A stretch of DNA of 64,000 nucleotides from Bacteroidales bacterium (GTDB lineage Bacteria; Bacteroidota; Bacteroidia; Bacteroidales; UBA932), in the NCBI GenBank assembly GCA_015060405.1, contig SUYN01000006.1, forward strand, positions 1 through 64,000, read 5' to 3'. Each line of letters opens with the position of its first letter. The first letter of the stretch is position 1. Below the pieces are notes generated by a model. The model was not told the DNA's origin. It was given only the letters and a program-made list of their open reading frames with translations, and ran no database searches. This document shows positions 1-9,657 of this stretch, one piece after another. The position numbers were made by a program, and so were the translations under genes.

Positions 1-1595
1 AGCTTAGGGTAGATCTCCTTCTTTGCGTACGAGTACCACCCGTACTTTTTCATCTGATTTTCTCTCGCGTCAGGGGTAAGTGTGCCGTGCAGGTCGAAGT
101 ACTGCTGCTTCTGTGTGTCGGTCATCACTGTGTCCTCTCTTATGTATTCCAGCAGGTCATCCCAGTTCTCAGGGGTGCTTCGTGCTGTAAGCTTGATCTC
201 AGGAATAGTGTCCTTCTCCGGAATGATGATGTCTTCTGTCATCGTAGAGTCGAGCTCATTGGTGAGCACGATGGAGAATCCTTCTTCGGTCGCCGCTTCA
301 AGGCTGTCCCTATATTCCTTTATAAATCTGTCAAAGTATCTTGTCACCGACTCCGAACGTGCCTGGGCGTACTGTCCGTTGCGGACGTATGTTCCTTCTG
401 GTGAAGCTGTTGCGTTCACGACGATCGAGTCGAGGTCGAATTCCTCGTTGTCGAGGAGATTCCTGAGGTTGGCCTTGATCTTCTCGATCTCGGCTGCGTT
501 GTTGCCAAGCTCCGGATTGATGTCGGACTTTGCGACCTTGAAGTCAATCTTGTAGGCTGTGTTGGCATAGGCCCTTCTTTCGATGACCTGGGTGAGGTAT
601 TTCACGACATTGAGGTCTGCGAAAGTCGAAGTCGTACTGATGTAGTAGTCGAGCGGCTTGAAGTTCGGAAGGAGGTAGATCATCTCGTTGCCCTGGTAGA
701 TGCTTCCCTTGAGGTTGATTGTCGCCTTCCTGAGCTTCGGACGGGTGTTGATGGTCTGCACATAGTGGTAGACCACATCGCCGTTGGCTTTTGTGATGAC
801 GCTGTCAAGTCTCACGCCTTCTGTGACTATAGGGGTCTTTACAAGCTGCTCGTATTTCTTTCCGCGTTTGTTCTTGAGAGAGTTGTTCCACTTTCTCATG
901 AGCTTCTGGGTGTAGTGTTCGATTGCTTCCTGTTCCTTCACGCCGTAGTAGCTTTCGAACTGTTCTTCTGACACGAAAGTCGTGTCGGTCTTGAATGCGT
1001 ACAGGTCAGGGAAGTTGCGTGACACGAAACGCTCGAGCTGATAGACATTGATGAAGTATATGTCTTCCTCGACGATCTTTCTTACGAAACGGTCGTATCT
1101 TTCATATCCTCGGAGCTGGGCCTCTCTGTAGCCACGGCCGGTGATGAATATCGCTTCAAGGTCGGTGCTGTCGCCCTGGATGACCATTGACGGATACAGG
1201 CGGAACTGCCAGTCGTTGTTCAGCATGTTCTCAGGAACGGTCACGAGGTACTCGAGGTCGACCTTTCCACGACGCTCCGCGATGTTTTGGAAGCGCGCGG
1301 TAACTGTCGCAGCCTCAAGGACTTCGGTAGCCACCATCTCACCGGTCTCCTCATCCTGGACGGCCTTCATGAGGAACTGCTCGTTACCCTGGGCGTCCTT
1401 GATGATGATGGTGTCCTGCGCTACATTCTGCGCGGCGATCGTATTAGGCGAAGCCGACCTCTTCGGCATGTTGAACAGCACGGTGTCGAGCTGGCCCTCA
1501 TACAACGCCTTAAGCTGCCTTCTGGTCGAGCAGGAAGCAAGCGCAAGGATCATCAAAAGACCTGCAATAAGAATATTTCCCTTTATACGATACAT
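1..1595 (-). CDS. OmpA-like lipoprotein, 3' part missing at window edge
   Basis: The reading frame runs from an ATG at 1595 leftward past base 1, so about 531 N-terminal residues are visible and the C-terminus is outside the window. The N-terminus is a lipoprotein signal with lipobox LASC (Cys22), so an envelope location is predicted. Residues about 350-430 resemble an OmpA-like domain: a stretch starting INPELGNN, then a motif ASPEG followed by N-G-Q-Y-A-Q-A-R-S, the usual helix with A-x-x-R. The ATG follows the stop of the DUF3575 gene with no gap (TAAATG), so translation is probably coupled. OmpA-like proteins with DUF3575 and DUF5119 neighbours are typical of Bacteroidales pilus or outer-membrane biogenesis loci; that role here is inference. 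The first 350 residues are not assigned to any family. Confidence 0.75.
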   Translation of the reverse strand, partial: MYRIKGNILIAGLLMILALASCSTRRQLKALYEGQLDTVLFNMPKRSASPNTIAAQNVAQDTIIIKDAQGNEQFLMKAVQDEETGEMVATEVLEAATVTARFQNIAERRGKVDLEYLVTVPENMLNNDWQFRLYPSMVIQGDSTDLEAIFITGRGYREAQLRGYERYDRFVRKIVEEDIYFINVYQLERFVSRNFPDLYAFKTDTTFVSEEQFESYYGVKEQEAIEHYTQKLMRKWNNSLKNKRGKKYEQLVKTPIVTEGVRLDSVITKANGDVVYHYVQTINTRPKLRKATINLKGSIYQGNEMIYLLPNFKPLDYYISTTSTFADLNVVKYLTQVIERRAYANTAYKIDFKVAKSDINPELGNNAAEIEKIKANLRNLLDNEEFDLDSIVVNATASPEGTYVRNGQYAQARSESVTRYFDRFIKEYRDSLEAATEEGFSIVLTNELDSTMTEDIIIPEKDTIPEIKLTARSTPENWDDLLEYIREDTVMTDTQKQQYFDLHGTLTPDARENQMKKYGWYSYAKKEIYPK

Positions 1596-2177
1596 TTAAA
1601 ATATATATACTAACGCTATCATTACATTGTCAAGGAACATGAAGTTTCTCGGTCCTATGTCAATGAGTTTTGATTCTACATCCACGTTGCCTTCATATTC
1701 TCTATATCTGAGAAGGCGTCCGCCCCAAAGTCCCAATCCCACATCGACATTGAAGTTTCTGCCGACCAGGAAGGTGTATCCTCCTGCGAGTCCTCCACCG
1801 ACTGCATCTCCCCTCCTCAGGTTAGGAGACAGCAGGCCGACCTGCTCGAAGTTCTTGTACTGGAACTTTGCTCCGACCCACCACTCTGAGTAGACGTGCC
1901 ATGGCCAGTACTTCATTCCTACATAGCCGCCGTACTGACGGTTCTTCAGGTTGACGTAGGTCGGTGTGTTCATCTGCCAAGGGTTCGCCACGAAGCCTGC
2001 GTTGATGGAGAAGTGCTGGTGGACACTCACTGAGGTTTCGGCGTTGATCGTACCGAGACCTGCCCAGCTGAGTGCGTTTGTCGACACCGCCCACTTCTGC
2101 GCATCTGCCATGTGCGGGATGCACATCAGCAGAAGAGCTGCAACCAGAACCTTATATATGTTACCTATATTCTTCAC
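1596..2177 (-). CDS. DUF3575 family outer-membrane protein
   Basis: This 193-residue protein starts with a signal peptide ending near ADAQ (residue 26). The mature part has the DUF3575 pattern: an early N-A-L-S-W-A-G-L-G-T-I-N-A-E segment, many aromatic residues, and alternating strands typical of a small beta-barrel. It lies 7 nt after the DUF5119 gene and abuts the OmpA-like gene. A second, more distant DUF3575 member heads the same operon, so two paralogous barrels serve one locus. DUF3575 proteins are common next to fimbrillin-type genes in Bacteroidales; the molecular role is unknown. Confidence 0.75.
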   Translation of the reverse strand: MKNIGNIYKVLVAALLLMCIPHMADAQKWAVSTNALSWAGLGTINAETSVSVHQHFSINAGFVANPWQMNTPTYVNLKNRQYGGYVGMKYWPWHVYSEWWVGAKFQYKNFEQVGLLSPNLRRGDAVGGGLAGGYTFLVGRNFNVDVGLGLWGGRLLRYREYEGNVDVESKLIDIGPRNFMFLDNVMIALVYIF

Positions 2178-2184
2178 TTTCTTT

Positions 2185-3351
2185 CTACAACAATGGAAGT
2201 ACTGTTACTATCTCATCACCCCAGTCGCTTACGCCGACGTCGAATCCGCCTGATTCCGGGTTCACCGGTGTCACTTCAGGAAGCGGTTCAGGCCAATATA
2301 CGTGGACTTCCGGCCATATCACATTGCCGTTCTCGTCCAGCTGAGTGCCGTCATACTCGTTTATCGATGCGAGCTGCTCTCCTATCGGGAAGTTCAGGTC
2401 TATCATGGTCTCGTTGTCCACGAGGAGGAGCTTCACATAAAGGTTGTTTTCCTCGGAAAGGCCTGTGTGGCCGGCCGGAGTACCGAAGGTCGAGAGCGTT
2501 GCCTTGATGGCACCGTTCATGAGGTCTTCGGCTCCTTCCGAGTCTTTATTATATACGAACTGCCATGACTCGATGGTGTGAGTTACAAGGCCTTCTGTAG
2601 TCTCGCGTGATGATATGTAGCAGCCTTCGGCCATGTCCTCAAGGGCGCCGAGCGCCGAACGGAGGAAGTGCATGTTCTCAAGATGTACATATATATCCAC
2701 ATTCTTGATGATCGATTTAGGAACAAGGGTTCCTACTTCGTGCTGGGTCTTCGTCACCTTCGTAGGAGCCTTGGTGTCAAGTTCCTTTCTTGCGTTCTTG
2801 CGCGCACGGGCCGCTTCCTGACGGGCCGCGAGGTACTCCTGCTCCGCAATCTCGACCATTTCCTCAGTCACCTCGATGTTCTGGAGGCAGTCAATTGCAA
2901 GCCATTCAGGCTCAGCTCCAAGCTTGGTCTCGGGTGTTCTTGTCGAGTACCAGTTGGACTTCACCTGGACTACGCGGGCCTCTGCGTTTTCGAAATCCTC
3001 AAGGTTGTAGAACTCGAGTGTCGCGTACTCCGAGTCACTCTGGTTGAAGGCGAATGCATGGAAGAATCCTGCCTTGAGGTCGAGTGTCACGGCGTCGAGG
3101 TTGTGCGACACGAAACGGAAGAGGTCCTCATCCGGGTTGAGCGGATAAGCGTATACTGTCATACCGGTAGGCTTTTCGATGTGACGGAACTTGCTCCAGT
3201 CCACCTTCACCTTTACAGGAGCCGTATGCGGATGGTAGAAACAGAGTTCCTTGAATCCGAAGTCTATATCCTGTGTGCATGACATCGTAGCTGCTATTGT
3301 CATTATCAGAACGACGAGCGATGCCAATATTTTATTGAATCGCCTCATCAT
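2185..3351 (-). CDS. DUF5119 family lipoprotein
   Basis: This 388-residue protein has a lipoprotein signal with lipobox ATMSC near residue 25. The mature protein opens with the DUF5119-like pattern L-C-F-Y-H-P-H-T, V-K-V-K-V-D-W-S and a following V-Y-A-Y-P segment. A charged region rich in Ala, Arg and Glu (residues about 170-190) separates N- and C-terminal halves. The C-terminal V-N-P-E-S-G-G-F-D-V-G-V-S-D-W motif is also typical of the family. Its start overlaps the stop of the upstream DUF3575 gene by 4 nt, indicating coupled translation. The family occurs in fimbrillin/Mfa-type gene clusters and may be an anchor or accessory subunit; that is inference from family context. Confidence 0.75.
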   Translation of the reverse strand: MMRRFNKILASLVVLIMTIAATMSCTQDIDFGFKELCFYHPHTAPVKVKVDWSKFRHIEKPTGMTVYAYPLNPDEDLFRFVSHNLDAVTLDLKAGFFHAFAFNQSDSEYATLEFYNLEDFENAEARVVQVKSNWYSTRTPETKLGAEPEWLAIDCLQNIEVTEEMVEIAEQEYLAARQEAARARKNARKELDTKAPTKVTKTQHEVGTLVPKSIIKNVDIYVHLENMHFLRSALGALEDMAEGCYISSRETTEGLVTHTIESWQFVYNKDSEGAEDLMNGAIKATLSTFGTPAGHTGLSEENNLYVKLLLVDNETMIDLNFPIGEQLASINEYDGTQLDENGNVIWPEVHVYWPEPLPEVTPVNPESGGFDVGVSDWGDEIVTVLPLL

Positions 3352-4061
3352 TCCTTGTCCTTATTTTTCTTCTTGAAGTTGAAGAACTTGAATGAAAGCG
3401 GAGTGTTTTCCCAGCTGAAGGTCTTGCCTTCTCCCCTTCTGTATGACTTGATCAGCCATACGAGCGACACCGAGGCCTTTGTAGGTCCGATCCAGGCTCT
3501 CTGGATGGTTCCGCGCCATGTGTAGTGGTCTTCTTCAACTATATATTCGTAGTAACGTCCTGTGAGCAATCCTATACCTATTTCAAGGTCGAGGTTGAGA
3601 TTGAGGGTCAACGGGAAAGAGTATCCATACTCCGCTCCGAAGCTCATGTTGATGTTCGGGGTCTGCTGGCCGATGTTTCCGGCCTGAAGGTCGTAGGCCA
3701 GGGCCTGACCGTAGATTCCGGCATGGTGACCGGAGAAGCTTCTGTCTGCAGCCTGCTGGCCGAAGTACTTCCTTGCACCGAACTGAGCACCGAAAAGGTT
3801 CCAGTAGAAGTGCTTCTGTGGAAGTTTCCAGTCTGCGAACATCAGATCGGCATAGATTGTGTAGTTGTCGAAAAGGTTGAGTTCCGCTCCGAGATTTGGC
3901 ACCATCAGGGCGTCGTAAAGGAGGTTGGTCTTGACTGCTATGTAGGCATGGTTATTAATAGGCTTGATTGTAGTAAGGCGCGTTGTCTCAACCTGTGCAT
4001 AGGTTGGGACAGCACACAACACAATCAAACTGAATATTATAATAAATAACCTGTCTTTCAT
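3348..4061 (-). CDS. DUF3575 family outer-membrane protein
   Basis: This 237-residue protein begins with a signal peptide cut near TYAQ (residue 23). It carries the family hallmark A-V-K-T-N-L-L-Y-D-A-L, then M-V-P-N-L-G-A-E-L, and a later W-N-L-F-G-A-Q-F-G-A-R-K-Y-F-G block. The tail is strongly basic. It is the first gene of the envelope operon, about 30 nt downstream of the predicted transcription start. Beta-barrel membrane topology is likely from the alternating aromatic pattern. No enzymatic residues are apparent. Confidence 0.8.
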   Translation of the reverse strand: MKDRLFIIIFSLIVLCAVPTYAQVETTRLTTIKPINNHAYIAVKTNLLYDALMVPNLGAELNLFDNYTIYADLMFADWKLPQKHFYWNLFGAQFGARKYFGQQAADRSFSGHHAGIYGQALAYDLQAGNIGQQTPNINMSFGAEYGYSFPLTLNLNLDLEIGIGLLTGRYYEYIVEEDHYTWRGTIQRAWIGPTKASVSLVWLIKSYRRGEGKTFSWENTPLSFKFFNFKKKNKDKE

Positions 4062-4099
4062 TAGCTTAATACACTATTCACACACACTATTCCAGTTTG

Positions 4100-4131
4100 C
4101 AAATATAAAACAAGTATTCAACTTCTGCAAA
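4100..4131 (-). promoter_or_regulatory. Bacteroidetes-type promoter of the DUF3575/DUF5119 operon
   Basis: On the minus strand TTTG (4131-4128) is followed after 20 nt by TATATTTG (4107-4100). This is a full match to the TTTG-N19-21-TAnnTTTG consensus. Transcription would start near 4092, giving a leader of about 30 nt. Confidence 0.7.
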
Positions 4132-4302
4132 AGTCTGGAGCCCGATAAGGCCAACTTGTTTGGTTCATTTAGGTTCATTTAGGAAAGTGGCCACGAATCT
4201 GGTGAAATACCAGTGCCCGGACAGCATGGAAGGAGGACGGGAGACAGGAAAAAGGAGCCCGTCCGGGGGTGGAGGGGCTCGGGTTATGGGATGTTGAAGA
4301 GG

Positions 4303-5697
4303 TTAGTCTTCGTAGGTTCTGGTCGGGTACTTGTGGTTGAAGCAGGCGAGGCAGAGGTCGTCGCGATGGCCGGCGGCGAGCATTCCTTCGTGAGAGAGGA
4401 AGGCGAGGGAGTCGGCTTCGATGAGCTTGCAGACCTGCTCTACGCTGTTGCTGTTGCTGATGAGTTCCTGCGGGGTGTGGACGTCGACTCCGTAGTAGCA
4501 TGTGTATTTGAGCGGAGCGCTGGCTATACGGACATGGACTTCAGAGGCTCCGGCTTCACGGAGCATCTTGACGATCTTCAGGGAGGTGGTTCCTCGGACT
4601 ATAGAATCGTCTACAAGCACTACCCTCTTGCCTTTGACTATGGTCTTGACCGGAGAAAGCTTCATCTTGACTCCTTTCTCGCGGAGAGACTGGGTCGGAA
4701 GAATGAAGGTCCTGCCCACATATTTACTCTTGATCAGTCCCATTTCGTACGGCAGTCCGCTGGCTTCAGCATATCCCTGGGCGGCGCTGAGGCTGGAATC
4801 GGGCACTCCTATGACGATGTCTGCATCTGCCGGGGCCTCATGGAAGAGTATCCTTCCGGATTCCTTGCGATAGTTGTGTACGTTGCATCCTTCGATGTCG
4901 CTGTCGGGACGGGCGAAGTAGACATATTCCATGGCACACATGGCATGACGCTGAGTTTCTGCATAGAACTGGCTGCGAATGCCGTGATGATCGATGGTGA
5001 CGATCTCACCTGGCTCGACGTCACGGATGTATTCTGCACCGAGGACATCGAATGCGCAGGTCTCGCTGGCTACCACATAGCCGTTTCCAAGTTTTCCTAT
5101 CGCCAACGGATGGAAGCCGTATTTGTCACGGCAGGCATATATACGGCGGCCGGTCATGACAAGGAAGGCGAAGGCGCCTTCGAGCATATTGAGGGCTACC
5201 TTGAGGGATTCGATTCGAGGTTGGTTCTTGTCTATGCCCTGTTTCTTGATGAGGTGGGCAAGGACTTCTGCGTCGGATGAAGACTGGAAGAGGCTTCCTT
5301 TGTCTTCGAGTTCCTCGCGGAGCTGGTTGTAGTTGACTATCTGACCGTTGTTGGCCATAGAGAAGTCGCCGGAGTTGTGGTGGAACAGGAAGGGCTGGAT
5401 GTTTTCTGTCCCTTTGCAGCCGGCGTTGCTGTAGCGGACATGGCCTATTGCCATTGTGCCGGGGAGTCTGGTCATCTGCTGTTCGTTGAAGACCTCGCTT
5501 ACCAGGCCGTCTCCTTTGACTCTGTGGAATTCGCCTGTAGGGCCTACTGTAACGATGCCGCAGCCTTGCTGGCCTCTGTGCTGGAGGGCGTGCAGGCCAT
5601 AGTATGCCAGGCCGGCGGCGTCTTCTACTCCGTAGATTCCGAGGACGCCACATTCATGGTGGAGTTTGTCGTCTCTGAATTTGTTACACTTACACAT
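4303..5697 (-). CDS. purF: Amidophosphoribosyltransferase (glutamine PRPP amidotransferase)
   Basis: Catalyses the first committed step of purine synthesis: PRPP plus glutamine to phosphoribosylamine. The class-II glutamine amidotransferase domain begins at Cys16 (HECGVLGIYG) after a 15-residue propeptide, which in this type of PurF is removed to expose the catalytic Cys. The C-terminal half has the PRPP-binding motif VVLVDDSIVRGTTS. The end of the protein has CLAC (Cys449 and Cys452), matching the ligands of the oxygen-sensitive 4Fe-4S cluster of the Bacillus-type enzyme. Length 464 is normal. It is the last gene of the purE-purL-purF operon, separated from purL by a repeat cluster. No clean Rho-independent terminator follows; bases 4183-4302 hold only GC-rich partial complementarity. 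Confidence 0.96.
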   Translation of the reverse strand: MCKCNKFRDDKLHHECGVLGIYGVEDAAGLAYYGLHALQHRGQQGCGIVTVGPTGEFHRVKGDGLVSEVFNEQQMTRLPGTMAIGHVRYSNAGCKGTENIQPFLFHHNSGDFSMANNGQIVNYNQLREELEDKGSLFQSSSDAEVLAHLIKKQGIDKNQPRIESLKVALNMLEGAFAFLVMTGRRIYACRDKYGFHPLAIGKLGNGYVVASETCAFDVLGAEYIRDVEPGEIVTIDHHGIRSQFYAETQRHAMCAMEYVYFARPDSDIEGCNVHNYRKESGRILFHEAPADADIVIGVPDSSLSAAQGYAEASGLPYEMGLIKSKYVGRTFILPTQSLREKGVKMKLSPVKTIVKGKRVVLVDDSIVRGTTSLKIVKMLREAGASEVHVRIASAPLKYTCYYGVDVHTPQELISNSNSVEQVCKLIEADSLAFLSHEGMLAAGHRDDLCLACFNHKYPTRTYED

Positions 5698-5710
5698 ATC
5701 TTTTGTTGTT

Positions 5711-5853
5711 GGTTCCCCGGTCGAGGCCGGGGATGACGGTTGTCGGTTAGTTCCCCGGTCGGGGCCGGGGATGACGTTTCTTGGGTCGGTTCCCCGGTCG
5801 GGGCCGGGTATGACGGTTGTCGGTTGGTTCCCCGGTCAGGGCCGGGGATGACG
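5711..5853. repeat. Four palindromic repeat units between purL and purF
   Basis: A 28-bp unit occurs four times at about 38-39 bp period (5711-5738, 5749-5776, 5788-5815, 5826-5853). Each contains a hairpin-forming core, CCCCGG, a short loop, CCGGGG, followed by ATGACG. The copies differ at one or two positions. In the purine transcript they would form four consecutive stem-loops between purL and purF. The unit resembles dispersed palindromic (REP-like) elements of intergenic regions; a genome count is needed to confirm that. Confidence 0.85.
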
Positions 5854-5859
5854 AGTTGA

Positions 5860-8800
5860 CTATTCTCCGCGGAAGTACGCTACTGCGTTGTCGAAAAGCG
5901 GTTGTTCGAGGCCTTCGTCCATGATGTTCTTGAAGAGGTTGCCCTCGTAGCGTTCCGTGTGGCCCATCTTACCAAGGATCTGTCCGTTGCGGCTGATGAT
6001 TCCTTCAATCGCGTAGTATGATCCGTTAGGGTTGTATGGAGACTCCATGGTGATTTCTTCATCAATAGGGTCCACATACTGGAAGGCTACCTGACCGTTG
6101 GCGAAGAGTTCTTTAGCGAGTTCTTCATTGACTACGAACTTGCCTTCTCCGTGGCTGACTGCTATCGTGTGGAGATCGCCCACCGAGAAGCCTGCAAGCC
6201 AAGGTGAGTTGGTTGTAGAGACTCTCGTTGTCACCATCTGGGAGATGTGGCGGTTGATGTCGTTGCGGAAAAGCGTAGGGCTGTCCTTGGTCACCTGGCC
6301 GAGGCGGCCGTATGGAAGGAGGCCGGACTTGACGAGGGCCTGGAAGCCGTTGCAGATGCCGAGGATGAGTCCGCCACGATCGATGAGAGCGTGGATGGCA
6401 TCGGCTATATCCTTGTTATTCAGCACGTTTGCAATGAACTTTCCGCTTCCGTCAGGCTCGTCTCCGGCAGAGAATCCGCCGCTGAGCATGAGGATATGAC
6501 ATTCGTCGATGTTCTTCTTCATTTCTGCGATAGAACGGAATATGTCATCTTCGGTAAGGTTGCAGAACACGCTCATGCGTACCTCTGCGCCGGCGTTGCG
6601 GAAGGCCTTGGCCGAATCGTAGTCGCAGTTAGTTCCCGGGAATACAGGGAGGTAGGCAATCGGTGTCCCGACAGGCTCGCCCTTGTACTTGAGGTCTGCC
6701 TTCTTAGCCTTGAACGGCTTCACGCCTTCGAGACCTGCAGGAGCTGTCTTCTTGTTGTATGCTTCGGCTGTGTCCGGATAGACCTGTGCGAATCTTTCGG
6801 CATTCACTGCGATGAGCTCGAATATGTCGAATTTCTTTCCGTTGATGCTGAGTTCGCTGTCCTCTCCGTCGGTCACCTCTCCGATGAGGATGGCGTTCGG
6901 ATAGTCAAGCTCTTCTTCTGCCTCGACGATGATCGAGCCATAGCCGTAGTTGAAGAGTTCGGCTTCGTCCACATCGATTCTTGCATCGAGGCCGTTACCG
7001 AAGGACATCTTGCAGACTGCCTCTGCTATTCCTCCGAATCCGAGGGCGTAGCCGGATACTATATTCTCCTTCTCTATCTGTTCGGTGACATAGGCCCAGT
7101 TCTTCTTGAGCTGGTCTGTGTCAGGCATATAGTTATCAAGTGGAGTGTGCTTGATCAGGTAGAGCCTGTTACCCTCATATTTGAGTTCCGGCGAGATCAC
7201 CTTCTCTGCGTCGACGGTCGTGATACCGAAGGCCATGAGCATAGGAGGCACGTTTATATTCTCGAATGTTCCGCTCATCGAGTCTTTTCCGCCGATGGAC
7301 GGAAGACCCAGCTCGACCTGCATCTTGAGGGCTCCGAGAAGAGCCGAAAGCGGCTTGCCCCACGACTTGCGGTCGGTCATGCGTTCGAAATATTCCTGAT
7401 ATGAGAAGCGCATCTTTTCGTAGCTTGCACCTGCTGCAACAACCTTCGAACATGCCTCTACCACTGCATACGCCGCTCCGTGGTATGGGCTCCAGCTTGC
7501 GATGTAAGGGTTGTAGCCGAAGGCCATGATGCTGGCTGTGTCGGTGTAGCCGTCTGTAGGGAGCTTCTGCACCGAAACCTGGGTCTCAGTGGCCTGGAGC
7601 ATACCTCCGAACGGCATGAGGACTGTCGAGCGGCCGATTGTGGAGTCGAACATCTCGATGAGACCTTTCTGCGAGGTCACGTTAGGATCCTGGAGGTTGT
7701 TGAATACCTTTTCCCTGAGGGTCTCGCCTTCGACTGTGCGCTCGAACGGGTTCCTGTTCTCGACTGCGCTGACGGTTGCCTTTGCATAGTGCTTGGCTCC
7801 TGCCGAGTCGATGAACTCGCGTGAGAGGTCCACGATGATCCTGTCCCCGTAGAACATGCGCATGCGTCCTCGGTCTGTCACATCTGCGACGTGGGTCACT
7901 TCGACGTTCTCGCTTGCGCAGTAAGCCATCATCTCCTCCATGTCCTTTGCCTCTACGACGATGGACATACGCTCCTGCGACTCGCTGATGGCCAGCTCTG
8001 TGGAGTTCAGGCCGCTGTACTTGACAGGGACTCTGTCGAGGTAGATGTCAAGGCCGTCGGTAAGTTCTCCGATGGCAACGCTGACTCCACCGGCTCCGAA
8101 GTCGTTGGACTTCTTTATGAGTCTTGTCACTTCAGGACGACGGAAGAGCCTCTGGAGCTTTCTCTCTTCAGGAGCATTTCCTTTCTGTACCTCGCTTCCG
8201 CAGGTCTCGAGTGATTCTTCGGTGTGTTCCTTTGAGGATCCTGTCGCTCCGCCGACTCCGTCACGGCCTGTGCGGCCGCCCAGAAGGAGGACGATGTCGC
8301 CTGGGGCAGGGCTCTCGCGGCGTACGCTGTCAGCCTTGACCGCTCCGACCACAGCTCCGACTTCGAGGCGTTTTGCCACATATCCTTCGTGGTAGACTTC
8401 ACGCACGTGGGTCGTAGCGAGTCCGATCTGGTTGCCGTAGCTTGAGTAGCCGGCTGCAGCCTTGCGTGAGATGATGCTCTGAGGGAGCTTGCCAGGAATG
8501 GTTTCAGAAACAGGCAGGTAGATGTCTCCTGCACCGGTCACGCGCATTGCCTGATAGACATAGGCGCGACCTGACAGAGGGTCACGGATTGCGCCTCCAA
8601 GGCAGGTTGCCGCTCCACCGAACGGCTCGATTTCAGTCGGATGGTTGTGGGTTTCATTCTTGAACTGGAGAAGCCATTTTTCTGTGGCCATCTCGCCTTC
8701 GTCTGTCACGATGTCCACGTCCACATATATGCTGCAGGCGTTGTTCTCTTCGCTCACTTCCATGTCGTCGAGGTAGCCATGTGCCTTGAGGTAGCGGGCT

Positions 8801-9618
8801 CCTACGGTGGCCATATCCATGAGGTTCAGGCCTTTATACTCGCGTCCGAGCTCCTTGCGGATCTTCATGTACAGGTTGAGGGTGCCGTCGATCTCTTCCT
8901 TGAGGAAGGACTCTTCCACGTCGATCTCTTCGAGCTCGGTGGTGAAGGTCGTATGACGGCAGTGGTCGCTCCAGTAGGTGTCGAGGATGCGGAGCTCGGT
9001 CTCCGAAGGGTCGCGGCCTTCCGTCTTGAAGTAGGTGACCACTTCGCGAAGGTCGTCGGCGTTCATCGCGAGGCCCATCTTCTTGCAATATGGAGCAAGT
9101 TCCTCGTCCTTGAGGGCTGTAAGTCCTTCAAGGACAGGCACTGGAGTCACCTCAGGCTGTTCCATTGCGGTGAGCTTTGCAAGGTCCTTTTCACGGGACT
9201 CCACGGCGTTGATATAGTAACGTCTGATCTTTTCTACGGTCTCGTCAGATGTATCACCTGGAAGGATGATGAGTTTTGAACTCTTGATGCTCACCTTTGC
9301 CGTCGGATCGATCAGGCGGACGCAGTCCACTGCCGATGCCGCACGCTGGTCAAACTGGCCCGGAAGGTACTCCACGGCTATATATTTCGATCCGGTCAGG
9401 TCACATTCGTCCGTGACGCTGTCAGTCACGATCTCTCCGAAGACGCTGTAGCGGCTCTTCTCGAGAAGGTCTTCCGAGAAGCCGAAGAGGTCATAGACAT
9501 TGAGGTAGCGCAAGGCAGGAAGGCTGAGCTGGAGATTCTCGTTCAGCTCGTTCCTGAGGCTGCGTGCCTCCACCTGGAATTCAGGATGCTTTTCTACGTA
9601 AATGCGGTAATTGTTCAT
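5860..9618 (-). CDS. purL: Phosphoribosylformylglycinamidine synthase, large single-chain type
   Basis: Converts formylglycinamide ribotide (FGAR) to the amidine (FGAM) with ATP and glutamine, the fourth step of purine synthesis. The 1252-residue length and layout fit the large type: N-terminal PurS-like region, linker containing DTYWSDHCRHTTF (the metal and substrate site), two AIRS-type synthetase halves, and a C-terminal class-I glutaminase. The glutaminase shows the nucleophile elbow GICNGFQAL and a later SHGEGKF containing the catalytic His. The synthetase part has FKNETHNHPTEIEPFGGAAT, the classic PurL signature. It lies 39 nt after purE and about 160 nt before purF, so the three form one operon. 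Confidence 0.97.
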   Translation of the reverse strand: MNNYRIYVEKHPEFQVEARSLRNELNENLQLSLPALRYLNVYDLFGFSEDLLEKSRYSVFGEIVTDSVTDECDLTGSKYIAVEYLPGQFDQRAASAVDCVRLIDPTAKVSIKSSKLIILPGDTSDETVEKIRRYYINAVESREKDLAKLTAMEQPEVTPVPVLEGLTALKDEELAPYCKKMGLAMNADDLREVVTYFKTEGRDPSETELRILDTYWSDHCRHTTFTTELEEIDVEESFLKEEIDGTLNLYMKIRKELGREYKGLNLMDMATVGARYLKAHGYLDDMEVSEENNACSIYVDVDIVTDEGEMATEKWLLQFKNETHNHPTEIEPFGGAATCLGGAIRDPLSGRAYVYQAMRVTGAGDIYLPVSETIPGKLPQSIISRKAAAGYSSYGNQIGLATTHVREVYHEGYVAKRLEVGAVVGAVKADSVRRESPAPGDIVLLLGGRTGRDGVGGATGSSKEHTEESLETCGSEVQKGNAPEERKLQRLFRRPEVTRLIKKSNDFGAGGVSVAIGELTDGLDIYLDRVPVKYSGLNSTELAISESQERMSIVVEAKDMEEMMAYCASENVEVTHVADVTDRGRMRMFYGDRIIVDLSREFIDSAGAKHYAKATVSAVENRNPFERTVEGETLREKVFNNLQDPNVTSQKGLIEMFDSTIGRSTVLMPFGGMLQATETQVSVQKLPTDGYTDTASIMAFGYNPYIASWSPYHGAAYAVVEACSKVVAAGASYEKMRFSYQEYFERMTDRKSWGKPLSALLGALKMQVELGLPSIGGKDSMSGTFENINVPPMLMAFGITTVDAEKVISPELKYEGNRLYLIKHTPLDNYMPDTDQLKKNWAYVTEQIEKENIVSGYALGFGGIAEAVCKMSFGNGLDARIDVDEAELFNYGYGSIIVEAEEELDYPNAILIGEVTDGEDSELSINGKKFDIFELIAVNAERFAQVYPDTAEAYNKKTAPAGLEGVKPFKAKKADLKYKGEPVGTPIAYLPVFPGTNCDYDSAKAFRNAGAEVRMSVFCNLTEDDIFRSIAEMKKNIDECHILMLSGGFSAGDEPDGSGKFIANVLNNKDIADAIHALIDRGGLILGICNGFQALVKSGLLPYGRLGQVTKDSPTLFRNDINRHISQMVTTRVSTTNSPWLAGFSVGDLHTIAVSHGEGKFVVNEELAKELFANGQVAFQYVDPIDEEITMESPYNPNGSYYAIEGIISRNGQILGKMGHTERYEGNLFKNIMDEGLEQPLFDNAVAYFRGE

Positions 9619-9657
9619 ATCTGTCTTTGGTTAGATATTTTGCTTGGATGGTCGCGG

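Noticed and set aside
4162..4181. Two tandem copies of a 10-bp unit (GGTTCATTTA)
   Set aside because: Only two copies with no palindrome or evident promoter link; likely chance or minor slippage.
4213..5280. Long plus-strand open frame (355 codons) opposite purF
   Set aside because: It lies wholly across purF, has no family-like motifs and reads as the antisense shadow of a strongly conserved gene.
5711..5853. CRISPR array
   Set aside because: Only four units, spacers of about 10 bp, palindromic units and no cas genes nearby; better explained as dispersed palindromic repeats.
6247..7404. Long plus-strand open frame (385 codons) opposite purL
   Set aside because: Antisense shadow of purL; the composition follows purL codon usage and shows no signal or motif.
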